Assembly (NCBI RefSeq): GCF_014174375.1 | Contig: NZ_JABEQE010000003.1 | Location: 1 to 64,000, forward strand | DNA: 64,000 nt | DNA from: Gluconacetobacter asukensis | Lineage (GTDB): Bacteria; Pseudomonadota; Alphaproteobacteria; Acetobacterales; Acetobacteraceae | Direction of reading: 5' to 3' | Part shown: positions 10,701 to 18,752 of the stretch, piece after piece | Numbering within the stretch: position 1 is the first letter of the stretch | Layout: every line of letters starts with the position of its first letter | Translations under genes and position numbers: made by a program | The notes under the pieces: generated by a model | The model's database searches: none | Told to the model about the DNA's origin: nothing | What the model saw: the letters and a program-made list of their open reading frames with translations, nothing else

Positions 10701-11612
10701 CCGTTGAGCCGCGCTTATAGTGCCGCCCGGTTCGGTACGGTTCCGCTTTATGGCAGCGGGTCTGGAGGGCGTCATGCATACAACGTGCAGGGCGTGGGGT
10801 TGGATGTCCGCTATGTCGACCATTGGTTCGCGGCCGATGTCGGATCCAGCCCGCTCGGCTTCCCCATTGCCAATGTGTTGGGCGGAGTCGAATTCTCACC
10901 GCGTCTGACCGATAATCTGACGCTGAGGATCACCGGCGATCGGCGGATGGTGACCGACAGTGAATTGTCCTATGCCGGCATGCGTGATCCGGGAACCGGC
11001 AAGGTATGGGGTGGCGTTACGCGGATCGGCGGACATGGTTCGCTGGAATGGGCCAATGAGATATGGAACGCTTATGCCGGCGGCGGTTTCGCCCTGCTGC
11101 AGGGGACCCATGTTGCCGACAATACCGAGGCCGATGCCGAACTGGGGGGCAGCGTGACCGTATGGCAGCGGGTGCAGCGGCAGAGGCTGCGGCTGGGCCT
11201 GGATGCTGAATATCTCGCCTATCGTCGGAATGAATATGAATTCACCCTGGGGCAGGGCGGATATTTCTCGCCCCAAAGCTATTACGCCGTTATGCCGTCG
11301 GCTGACTATACGGGCCATGTCGATCGCTGGACGTGGTCGGTGCGGGGGGCTGTCGGGTACCAGAACTATCATGTGAGCTCCGCATCGTATTTCCCGTTGG
11401 ACCCTACCATGCAGAGGATGATGGCCCTGCTGGGGTCGAATCGATATGACAGCCAGGGCGCCAGCGGTGTCGCCGGCAGCGGAAAGGCGCGTATCGTCTA
11501 TCAGGTGACCGACGGCCTGCGCCTGGGGGTAGAGGGCGGATATATTCGGTCGGGAAGCTGGTCTGAAGCCAGCGGCATGCTGATGGCGCATTATCGGTTC
11601 GATGGGCCGTAA
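7767..11612 (+). CDS. bcsC: Cellulose export protein BcsC (TPR plus outer-membrane barrel)
   Basis: GTG at 7767 is chosen because it gives a good signal peptide (residues 1-37, ending AYA before Gln38) and overlaps the bcsY stop; the open frame runs further upstream inside bcsY but without protein sense. The 1281-residue product has a long periplasmic region of TPR-like helical repeats (about 45-880), with Ala-rich units in the A-x-R-x-A style. A C-terminal beta-barrel region (about 905-1281) ends in alternating hydrophobic residues, with RFDGP at the terminus. BcsC connects the inner-membrane synthase to the outer membrane and lets the glucan out. Length and architecture match the family. 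Confidence 0.93.
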   Translation: MSIRLRSPQGNGQLRAYLTGMTMLGGLVAWGPGVAYAQETTADGAVPAAAGPVVTGDASPVPTADARLAHARSVLDLVLEQSHYWIDAGEFVRAGESIQRALAIQPTNVDALNMLCVVQIGTGDVAAAQLTLNRLAAAGGSAGQLSRLRAAMRAGPVDPKGLAEARKLAGSGSMLAAMLRYRALFHDGEPPPALALEYYRVLGGTILGYNDARARLSALVAESPHDLNAQLALAQIQTYRDVSRVQGLAALRRLAGADTQPLIRRQAIAAWHETLSWVPIVGSSIPLYMEWLALHPDDAAIVTRLEKARAVQAAIDEGNDRTEGFVLLEHGRLDAASAAFQRALIVSPQDADVLGGLGLVAQRHNQIAVARRFFHQAIDADAGRASHWRAALSALNAVGGNDPEIVAINRLVAEGQYDAARTALEHLARRPEMAFASLLMTAGLDRLQGRPAEAEQRYRQALRQRPADPDALFNLADLLFQAGQVDEARVLTARVATLRPALLPRLLAADDTARAARAGTDAERIALLHQALDRVSGDPWLTLRLAQALYHDGQPTEARTLMETLTRNEHATSPSLRAGVIFAMNMRRYEDAAVLLERLPPETRGPSMQRAAELVAFYRRVTAVPKDDPRSIRALADQPDPTGDRAAILVDALLARHDRDGARWALAHESAITLSATPAQKLLYAGLALRLGVPADAQRALDAYDRLVRAEGMPPAADAVLARADLAAGVAIQRSDEEVRAGRPQEAYRLIAPIVSLHPDSVAAWLALGRVYHGLNQPQMALRADQEALRRGPQSVDAVAAVAQDALALDDRPAARAMERRLMASAPKLSTTWRIRAENDRLDGRDRQQEADLVFARELQCGAEQEPACAPAVRQKPDYRWPEIETAYVPLRGAPLPAGEHYLPQDGQVGSMNRQIVYLQESTAPQLDANTYVRSRLGTVGLGQLTELAVPITGTIPFASWQNRISFSVTPTFLFTGDPLSRAYSAARFGTVPLYGSGSGGRHAYNVQGVGLDVRYVDHWFAADVGSSPLGFPIANVLGGVEFSPRLTDNLTLRITGDRRMVTDSELSYAGMRDPGTGKVWGGVTRIGGHGSLEWANEIWNAYAGGGFALLQGTHVADNTEADAELGGSVTVWQRVQRQRLRLGLDAEYLAYRRNEYEFTLGQGGYFSPQSYYAVMPSADYTGHVDRWTWSVRGAVGYQNYHVSSASYFPLDPTMQRMMALLGSNRYDSQGASGVAGSGKARIVYQVTDGLRLGVEGGYIRSGSWSEASGMLMAHYRFDGP

Positions 11613-11623
11613 GGAGGCAGATC

Positions 11624-13321
11624 ATGTGCTTCGCAGGCCGCTCGAACCCGCGCGGGATCATATTCTGGTCGGCTTGCCTGCTGCTTTCGGCCATCGGGCC
11701 CGCAATGGCAGCCGAAGACTGCCCGGTGCCCGGTGCGCCGGAGATGACCTGTATTGCCAGCGGTTCCATCCCGGTGGGCCGGCCGCCGTACGCACATGAT
11801 GATTCGCGCGCGGGATATGCTGTTGGCGATTTATGGCAGGCTGGGGGGCAGGTCTGGCATGCCGTTTCGGTTCAGCCCGATGCTGCGCGCTGGGACCCGG
11901 TGCCTGTCGTCCGACCCGGTGATCCGTTCGGTATTCATACCGTCTTCGCCGGCGGCACGATGCGGATGATCGCGAACTATACCGGCCCGGCACTGGATAT
12001 CGCGATGACCGTCTCCGGTCGTGTTCTGCAGCGTACGATCGCGATTCGTCCCGACGGGCATTTCGATGCGCCAGCGCTGGAGGTCGCGCTGGCGACACGT
12101 GACAATGGCACGGCCGTGCTGGTGACGCGGATCTATGATCAGAGTGGTCACCATCATGATCTGACGGCAATTCCCGGGCATGCGGCGGCTCATATTGGTG
12201 CAGTGCGTATCGCGGGGCACGACGTGATTTCGTGGGGCGAACGGAACGGGCCGGGGGGATTCTCGATCCCCGCAGACATGGCGTTGCCGCGCGACGGATT
12301 TTTCTTCGGCACGACGGGCATGGTCGCCTCCTCCAATAGTGCGTCGGGTGCCTATCCTGTCCTTGCGACCTTCGGGCAAGGCGGACAGGCAGTTCGCATT
12401 TTCACGGGGAGCTATACGCTCGATGGGTTCGTGCATCTGGGGGACGCGAATAATCCTGACCAGCGGAGTGGCTTCGTGCTGCCCAGCAGCCCGGTGGCTT
12501 TCGGGATCGGCTCGGGACCGAATGGCTATCGGCTCGTTTCGTCCCGGGCGATTGTGGCGCATCCCAGCGTGATCCGCTCAGGGACATTGAGTGGGGGCTT
12601 CATCGGTTACGGCGGAGAGGCCGATGCATGGGTCGCTCAAGGGCGTGGAACGGCCCTGTACACCGGTATCGTTATTGCTGATGCGGCGCCTTCGGATGAC
12701 ATGCTGTTGGCTTTTCAGGCATCGGCGGCAGCCGACAATCATGATCTTCCTCAGCAGCGCACCGTCTTTGTGGCGATCGGAGACAGCCGAACGGAAGGGT
12801 ATCAACTGGCGGACGGCGGGAACTGGCCGGTGCTGATGCAGCGGATGGCTCGATATCACAGCTATAATTTCGCGGTATCGGGTGCCACGACGCGGCAGAT
12901 GCTTGCGGCCCTGCCTGCTGCAGGTGCAGCGGCGTCGGGAGCGGCGCGCCGTGTTGCGGTGGTGTTCGGGGGATTCAACGATCATCTGGAACAGAGCAAT
13001 ATCCCGGCTGACGAGACCGTTGCCAAGCTGGCAACGATCGTAAAGACCCTGAAGGGATTCGGTTTTACGGTTGCTCTCATGGCGGAGGCCAATACCAGCG
13101 GGCCCCGCCGGGTGGCGATCGCGGATGCGCTTCGTCGAGGCCGTATCGCCGCTGATCTTGTCATCGACCCGTTTGCTGCAGGGCAGAAGCTGTTCAATGT
13201 GGAGGACCGCCGTTACTGGCAGGCGGACGATACGCACCCGACCGATGCAGGTGCCGCCATGCTGGCGGACGTGGTATGGGCGCATGTGAGGCCGTTGCTT
13301 TCTCCGGTTGAGCACCATTGA
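11624..13321 (+). CDS. Secreted SGNH hydrolase with lectin-like N-domain, fifth gene of cellulose operon
   Basis: It begins 11 bases after bcsC with a strong AAGGAGG site, so it is probably co-transcribed. The 565-residue protein has a signal peptide (1-30). Residues about 30-370 are beta-rich and contain RIYDQSGHHHDL, a motif style found in concanavalin-like folds such as GH54 arabinofuranosidase domains. The C-terminal part (about 380-565) is an SGNH hydrolase with GDSR (Ser388) and DDTHPTD (Asp535, His538). The likely role is an extracytoplasmic esterase acting on acylated cellulose, complementing BcsY; substrate and location are inferred. It is not part of the commonly described bcsAB-X-Y-C set. 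Confidence 0.75.
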   Translation: MCFAGRSNPRGIIFWSACLLLSAIGPAMAAEDCPVPGAPEMTCIASGSIPVGRPPYAHDDSRAGYAVGDLWQAGGQVWHAVSVQPDAARWDPVPVVRPGDPFGIHTVFAGGTMRMIANYTGPALDIAMTVSGRVLQRTIAIRPDGHFDAPALEVALATRDNGTAVLVTRIYDQSGHHHDLTAIPGHAAAHIGAVRIAGHDVISWGERNGPGGFSIPADMALPRDGFFFGTTGMVASSNSASGAYPVLATFGQGGQAVRIFTGSYTLDGFVHLGDANNPDQRSGFVLPSSPVAFGIGSGPNGYRLVSSRAIVAHPSVIRSGTLSGGFIGYGGEADAWVAQGRGTALYTGIVIADAAPSDDMLLAFQASAAADNHDLPQQRTVFVAIGDSRTEGYQLADGGNWPVLMQRMARYHSYNFAVSGATTRQMLAALPAAGAAASGAARRVAVVFGGFNDHLEQSNIPADETVAKLATIVKTLKGFGFTVALMAEANTSGPRRVAIADALRRGRIAADLVIDPFAAGQKLFNVEDRRYWQADDTHPTDAGAAMLADVVWAHVRPLLSPVEHH

Positions 13322-13598
13322 AATGCGAGCCCCTCGCCGATCCGTCGTCATGCTGCCCGAGGCGGGATGGCCGGACAGGAGTGAGCCGTCTCGCCTGCCG
13401 ACAGTCGGGGCAGAGCGTAGCGGCTCGGCCAGGGCACCGATGACGCCCTGACGCAGGCATCGCGCTGGACGGCGCCGACGCCCGATTTCAGTGGTCCGAA
13501 GGGCAGCGCGGCCCACGAATATCCTGATCGAGAAGTTTGTATGATGATCCTGATATGCCCCGATGGCAAAGGTCAGGACGTGGGGGCCGGCGGTCGGG

Positions 13599-13862
13599 TC
13601 AGCCGGCGGAGAAGCTGGGCAGCTTCTGCATGATGGCGGCGCAAAACAGATGCACGGCGCGGTCAGCAACAGGGCGACGCAGCAGGCTGCGGGCAATCAG
13701 GTGAATGGTGGTTGATGACGGGGCGTTCACCGTGTGCACTCGGCCGGAGACGCATGCACGCCGGTGCCGACCGACCCTGGTGATCTCGGCATAAAGCAGG
13801 CTGGTGCCCATCGCCGTCTGGGAATGCGCGCCGAACAGCATGATCCGCGCGGGCAGCGGCAT
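13599..13862 (-). other. Possible small or decayed coding sequence, unrecognised
   Basis: An ATG-started frame of 87 codons lies in the spacer. Its middle part (GTSLLYAEITRVGR and following) has some feel of a real protein, but no family was recognised and the end is not typical. The reading frame continues upstream of the ATG for about 19 further codons before a stop. It may be a remnant of a gene, or chance. Confidence 0.2.
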
Positions 13863-14455
13863 CAGCCATATGCCGCCGCCTGCGGGCGAGGGGCAGGATA
13901 TCTTCTGAACCGGGCGGTTGCTATTGGCTGGATTTTGAAAACGGCCTGACGGTCTGCTCCCTCATCATCAGCGGGAAACGCAAAAATCGCCCGGACTATT
14001 CCATCCGGGATCAAGGAGGCCGGTGACTGGGCGAATCGTTGGTAGCCGCCTTGGGCGGAATTGTGGTGCTGGTCTATTATTTCTTTTATGGAATGATCTG
14101 CGGGCCGGCTGCTGCTTGCTCTAATGTTTGATTGTATCGCGCAGAGGTTGAGGCGTGTGGCAGATACTTCGGGAGCGGACTCTATATCACCAGGCTGATC
14201 CGTCCGAATTAAAATAATAATGAAAACAATGAATTAATTGGGGGCTCGCGGTTCGAACGACGATAGGCGGCTTTGGAAGCCGGTGGATGAAGCGGCCCCA
14301 CATTGTGTCGGCCGACAGGGCTGTAACCTTCAGCCGTTTGTTGCAACTTTGTCACGCGCAACGGATTTTTCGTTGGTTTCGAAAAATGAGTTTGAATAAT
14401 TAATGAAATTTCTGATGCTCTCTATACAGAACCAGACTATTCGGTCAGGTTCCAA

Positions 14456-14482
14456 GAAAAATGACCCGGTGGGTCATATTTC
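14456..14482. promoter_or_regulatory. Palindrome in the leader of the TonB receptor gene
   Basis: The arms ATGACCC (14461-14467) and GGGTCAT (14471-14477) pair perfectly around GGT, and the pairing extends to GAAAA and ATTTC with one mismatch, giving 12-base arms. It ends 15 bases before the ATG at 14498 and about 5 bases before the ribosome-binding site. It could be a repressor operator or an RNA hairpin controlling translation. It lacks a following T-run, so it is not a standard terminator. Confidence 0.5.
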
Positions 14483-14497
14483 ATCAATGGAGATTGT

Positions 14498-16954
14498 ATG
14501 ACAAACTATATCAGATCGACGATGCTCGCTCTGGTGTCTTCGACTGTACTGTCGTCGGGGGCGTTGGCGCAGGAGATGGGCACTTCATCGGCGACAGGAC
14601 AGGCGAGCCCGGCCAAGGTCGAAGCGCGTCCGTCAATGCTTGGTGCGACGTCGCCGACCGACGAGCAGGTGGAGGTCACGGCCCATACCTATGGTGATGG
14701 CGTGACGCGCCGTGCACTGGGCGGCGGCTTGATGGTGAACCAGGACGCGCCGAAATCGATCTCTGAGGTGACACGCGATTTCATCGCCAAGCAGAACCCG
14801 GGCCAGAACCCGATGCAACTGATCGCGCTGCTGCCGGGCGCCAACGTGTCGGACACTGACCCGCTGGGCATGACGGGCGGCCACATGTCGGTGCGCGGCC
14901 TGAGCGAAAGCCAGATGGGTTATACGCTGGAAGGCTTTCCGATCAACGATATTGGGAACTTCGCCGTCTATCCGCAGGAAATCGTCGATTCCGAGAACCT
15001 CCAGAGCATCCGTCTGGCGCAGGGTTCGGCCGATCTGGACAGCCCGCATATCAGCGCTTCGGGCGGTGTGGTCGACATGTACATGATCGATCCGAAGAAG
15101 CAGATGGGCGGCAAGATCGACATGTCCTACGGATCGTTCAACGCCACCCGTGGCTTTGCGCGCTTCGATACCGGCTATATCGGCCATACCAACCTGCGCG
15201 CCTATTTCTCGTATTCCCAGGGGCGGCAGGACCATTGGCGCGGCCCGGGTTACGAGAACAAGAAGCATGGCGAAATGAAGATCGTGAACGACTGGGGGCA
15301 GGGCAATCGCATCTCGCTCGCGGTCGTGGGCAACTCGCTGCAGAACGATGCCTATCCCAGCGTCACCAAGGCGAGCTGGAACCAGTGGGGCTACGGGTTC
15401 GACAACCCGGTCGGCAGCAGCGGCCTGATGAAGACCGATGCGCCGAACACGGTCTATGAGCGGCATTTCGTGCCGGGTGACAATAACTACTACAAGCTGC
15501 ATCCGAATCCGTTCACCAACATCTATGCCAGCATGCCGTCGACCTTCACGCTGACGGACCATCTGACGCTGACGGAAACGCCCTATTTCTGGTATGGTTA
15601 CGGCAATGGCGGTGGTGCCTATGCGACCAGTCTGACCGGTTACCAGTATGGTGCGCAGAAGATCGGCGGAACGATCAATGGTCTCTCGTCCGGTTCGCCG
15701 CTACTGTATAACCCGTCCCTGACGGAGACCTATCGTCCGGGCGCCACGACGAAGCTGACCTGGTCCTACGGGCCGAACCGGCTGATGGTCGGCTATTGGT
15801 TCGAATATTCGAAGCAGCGCCAGACCGGACCGTACAGCCAGGTGGGCCCGGACGGAACGCCGCTGGACGTCTGGGGCGGCGGGCCGCAGCTGGTGCTGAA
15901 CAATGGGGTTACGGCGCAGTATCGCAACACGCTGACGCAGACCGAAGTCCATACGCCGTTCATCGGCGACAGCCTGTCGCTGCTTCATGACCGGCTGACG
16001 ATCGACGCCGGCCTGAAATATTCGATCGTGACGCGTCGTGGCACCAACAACCTGCCTGACGTCTCGCAGAAATATGTCAATACCGATTACGCCAAGGCCC
16101 TGCCGACCGCGGCCATTCGCTACAAGATCAATAACGAGAACCAGGTCTTCGTTTCGGTGGCGACCAACTACCGTATGCCGACCAACTATGCGCTGTATGA
16201 TTCAGGCGCCTATTACGCGGGCACTGGATATTCGACCAAGGCCAGCCCCAACCAGCAGCCTGAAGTCTCGATTTCCGAAGAAGCCGGCTGGCGTTACCAG
16301 GGAAGCCTGATTTCCTCGTCCTTGACCTACTTCCATTATAATTTCACGGATCGTCTGTTCACCCAGACGCTCGTCGATCCGATCTCGGGCGCCTACTGGA
16401 CGAGCAACGCCAATGGTGGTGGCGAGCATTCGGACGGTGTCGATTTCGAAATCGGTACCCGGCCGTTCCATAACATCCGCCCCTATGTATCGGCTGAGTA
16501 TCTGCATGCCGTGACGGACAGCAACCTGCAGGCATCGTCGGGCAAGATTGTCGATTATCTGCCGACGAAGGGGAAAATCGCGCCGCAGTCGCCGCCGTGG
16601 CAGGTCGGGTTCGGCCTGGATTACGACGACGGCCACCGGTTCGGCAGCTTCAACCTGAAATATGTTGCGAAGCAGTATGCAACGTTCATGAACGATCAGA
16701 AGATGAAGGGCTATACGCGCATGAACATTGCAGTCGGTTATCGCTTCAGCGATTTCGGCCTGATGAAGAGCCCGAGCATCCGCCTGAACCTGCAGAACAT
16801 CACCGGCAGCAGGAATCTGACCTGGATCAATAGCGTCCAGACCAATGCGACGGCGATGACGGGGATCAACGGCAACCTGATTTCGGCCAAGGCCCCAACC
16901 TATTCGATCGGTATCCCGTTCTCGGCACTGGCGACCTTCAGCAGCGATTTCTGA
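14498..16954 (+). CDS. TonB-dependent outer-membrane receptor
   Basis: An 818-residue protein with a signal peptide (1-25, ending ALAQ), a plug domain (DAPKSISEVTRDFI, then SVRGL and DNP-like segments near residues 80-220), and a long 22-strand-type barrel ending in Phe. Such receptors import siderophores, metal chelates or other scarce nutrients using TonB energy. The substrate cannot be read from the sequence. GGAGA precedes the ATG. It stands alone between the cellulose and flagellar genes, with no TonB, FecR or sigma factor gene beside it. The palindrome in its leader suggests its own regulation. Confidence 0.9.
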   Translation: MTNYIRSTMLALVSSTVLSSGALAQEMGTSSATGQASPAKVEARPSMLGATSPTDEQVEVTAHTYGDGVTRRALGGGLMVNQDAPKSISEVTRDFIAKQNPGQNPMQLIALLPGANVSDTDPLGMTGGHMSVRGLSESQMGYTLEGFPINDIGNFAVYPQEIVDSENLQSIRLAQGSADLDSPHISASGGVVDMYMIDPKKQMGGKIDMSYGSFNATRGFARFDTGYIGHTNLRAYFSYSQGRQDHWRGPGYENKKHGEMKIVNDWGQGNRISLAVVGNSLQNDAYPSVTKASWNQWGYGFDNPVGSSGLMKTDAPNTVYERHFVPGDNNYYKLHPNPFTNIYASMPSTFTLTDHLTLTETPYFWYGYGNGGGAYATSLTGYQYGAQKIGGTINGLSSGSPLLYNPSLTETYRPGATTKLTWSYGPNRLMVGYWFEYSKQRQTGPYSQVGPDGTPLDVWGGGPQLVLNNGVTAQYRNTLTQTEVHTPFIGDSLSLLHDRLTIDAGLKYSIVTRRGTNNLPDVSQKYVNTDYAKALPTAAIRYKINNENQVFVSVATNYRMPTNYALYDSGAYYAGTGYSTKASPNQQPEVSISEEAGWRYQGSLISSSLTYFHYNFTDRLFTQTLVDPISGAYWTSNANGGGEHSDGVDFEIGTRPFHNIRPYVSAEYLHAVTDSNLQASSGKIVDYLPTKGKIAPQSPPWQVGFGLDYDDGHRFGSFNLKYVAKQYATFMNDQKMKGYTRMNIAVGYRFSDFGLMKSPSIRLNLQNITGSRNLTWINSVQTNATAMTGINGNLISAKAPTYSIGIPFSALATFSSDF

Positions 16955-16970
16955 TCGTTGCAGTAGTTTT

Positions 16971-16994
16971 GGGGCCATGCCGTCGGCATGACCC
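16971..16994. terminator. Hairpin between convergent genes
   Basis: GGGG-c-CATGCC, loop GTC, GGCATG-a-CCCC forms a strong stem with one mismatch, between the receptor gene stop (16954) and the end of the opposite-strand gene (17021). On the plus strand it lacks a T-run; a TTTT just before it reads as AAAA after the hairpin on the minus strand. It may terminate both directions weakly. Confidence 0.5.
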
Positions 16995-17020
16995 CATCGG
17001 GTGAGGTCCGGCGCGGTGGC

Positions 17021-18469
17021 TTATGCCATCGCGCCGGATTGCTTTTGAGGGATGGCGGAATGCGCTGCGAGAGCGCGCAGGTCGGTGCATATGCGGCGGA
17101 TCGGGTCCGACCAGTCGAGGGGCGCGGCCTGCTGGTACAGGCGCAGGCTGTCATACCAGGGGGAATCGGTGCGGCCGGAAAGCCAGCGCCAGCACTGATC
17201 GTAGCGGGATAGCATCCAGACCGGTTTCCCCAGCCCGGCCGCCACATGAGCCGTCGAGGTATCGACGGCGATCACCAGATCCAGCGCCGCAACCAGCGCG
17301 GCGGTATCGCTGAAATCCCGCAACAGGGGCGTGTCGTCGATTAGATTCATCCCGGCGGGCGGGGTGCGGGCCTGGGAGGATTTTTCGCCGATCTGGAGAC
17401 TGTAGAACAGAATGTCCGCATCTATGTCGGCAAGGGGCGCGAAGGTCGAAAGATCGGTCGAACGCCGCCGGTTGGCAAGCTCGGCCGCTTGGATTTCGGG
17501 ATGTGGAGCGCCCGCCCATACGAGGCCGACACGAAGGGCGGGCCGCCCACTCGCTGCAACATCCTGATGGAGCATGTCGTGCCAGAATGATGTTTTTTGG
17601 GCGTCGGCCCGAAGGAAGCCACCGGCGGAAGGAATGGTTGCCAGGGTTGTACCCAGCGCGAAAGGGAGGCTAAGAACCGGGCATTGAAGATCGTGCGGCG
17701 GTACCTCGTCATCTTCAGAAAAAAAAATCTGTTCGGGAAAAGATTGCCGGAGCATGGTCAGCAATTCCTTTCTTGCCCGGACGATCACGCGCCCTCCCCG
17801 TTGCGCGGCAAATGGAATAAAACGGGAGAACTGGATCATGTCACCAAAACCACCCTCGGTATGAATCATGAGGGTAAGGTCATGGAAATGCTCGCCTTTC
17901 CATTGTGGCACGGTCATGCCGTAGCTGCGGGAACTGTGCGTTGTCCAACGCCACTCATATTCCCGAAACCCCGCCAGATAATCGCCATGTGCCAGTAGCG
18001 AGATGGCATAGTTGGTGCGTGTCTTCGCGTTGTCGGGTGTGAGTTGTACGGCGATCTGATGAAATTTCTGGGCCAGTTCATGCGCGCCGCGATGATCAAG
18101 GACCACACCGAGATTGCTTAGGGCCAGGGCATGCGCAGGGCTCTGTTGCAGACAGTTTCTGTAGGCTGTGGTCGCGTCATCATAGCGTTGCAGGTGCAGC
18201 AACGTGTTGCCCAGATTGGACCATGCATCGGGCTGGGTCGGGTCGAGCGCAAGAGAACGAGAGAGGACAGCGTACGCATCGTCAAAACGGCTGAACTGGT
18301 TTAACAATCCGCCGTAATTGCTCAAGGTTATGGGATCGTCTGGGGTGGATTCCAGTCGGGTCCGATAAACGGCTGCGGCTTCATTCAGGCGTCCGGCGAG
18401 TTGGAGTGCTTCGCCACTTTCTTGGGGGTGAAGCGTCTGCTCCGCGGAAGGCCCAATTGGCTGGGACAT
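17021..18469 (-). CDS. TPR protein with GT9-like glycosyltransferase domain (first of two)
   Basis: ATG at 18469 is preferred over the upstream frame, whose extra 45 residues look random. The 482-residue product has N-terminal TPR repeats (about residues 15-190), then a domain resembling ADP-heptose/GT9-type glycosyltransferases. Key segments are GLVWAG, a central RRS, and the end signature VIAVDTSTAHVAAGLGKPVW followed by CWRW. It is clearly a paralogue of the protein at 40993-42546. It is the last gene after flgK and flgL on this strand but separated from flgL by about 280 bases. A role in flagellin glycosylation is inferred from the company it keeps; donor and acceptor are unknown. Confidence 0.75.
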   Translation of the reverse strand: MSQPIGPSAEQTLHPQESGEALQLAGRLNEAAAVYRTRLESTPDDPITLSNYGGLLNQFSRFDDAYAVLSRSLALDPTQPDAWSNLGNTLLHLQRYDDATTAYRNCLQQSPAHALALSNLGVVLDHRGAHELAQKFHQIAVQLTPDNAKTRTNYAISLLAHGDYLAGFREYEWRWTTHSSRSYGMTVPQWKGEHFHDLTLMIHTEGGFGDMIQFSRFIPFAAQRGGRVIVRARKELLTMLRQSFPEQIFFSEDDEVPPHDLQCPVLSLPFALGTTLATIPSAGGFLRADAQKTSFWHDMLHQDVAASGRPALRVGLVWAGAPHPEIQAAELANRRRSTDLSTFAPLADIDADILFYSLQIGEKSSQARTPPAGMNLIDDTPLLRDFSDTAALVAALDLVIAVDTSTAHVAAGLGKPVWMLSRYDQCWRWLSGRTDSPWYDSLRLYQQAAPLDWSDPIRRICTDLRALAAHSAIPQKQSGAMA

Positions 18470-18731
18470 GACGTGCAAACCCTTATCGTCTTGTGAAGGG
18501 GGAAAACCGGCCACGGATATGCAGGATTTTCCAGAGGGCCGAGTGCGCAGCACGATATCCGCGGGGCAGTGGACAGGATGTGCACCGGGGCGATGAAAGT
18601 CCACTGATTACCGGACGTGTCCGGAAAGCATTTTTATGGGCGGGGCCTGAGAGCAATCTGCCACGTACCTGGAAGGAAGAGCATGATATCGGGCGCGCCT
18701 TGATGGCAGATAGGAGCTTGCGAGAAAGGAC

Positions 18732-18752
18732 CTGAGCCCGGAATAGGCTCAG
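18732..18752 (-). terminator. Hairpin overlapping the flgL stop codon
   Basis: CTGAGCC (18732-18738) pairs perfectly with GGCTCAG (18746-18752) around a 7-base loop. Read on the minus strand it is followed by GTCCTTTCTC, a poor T-run. It includes the flgL stop codon. It is probably a partial terminator or a 3'-end-protecting hairpin before the following gene. Confidence 0.45.

Larger units (their letters stand above)
13322..14497. other. Long spacer between the cellulose operon and the TonB receptor gene
   Basis: About 1.2 kb without a convincing gene. It holds a weak 87-codon minus-strand frame at 13599-13862, an AT-rich stretch around 14200-14240 and 14380-14420, and a palindrome at 14456-14482 over the leader of the receptor gene. 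No clear terminator for the cellulose operon was found. Confidence 0.55.

Noticed and set aside
9492-10823. A 443-codon minus-strand frame opposite bcsC
   Set aside because: Arg/Gln/His-rich shadow of the TPR region of BcsC with no recognisable domain.
12578-13696. A 372-codon minus-strand frame across the end of the SGNH gene
   Set aside because: Mostly antisense to the SGNH domain, which has clear catalytic motifs; no protein character.
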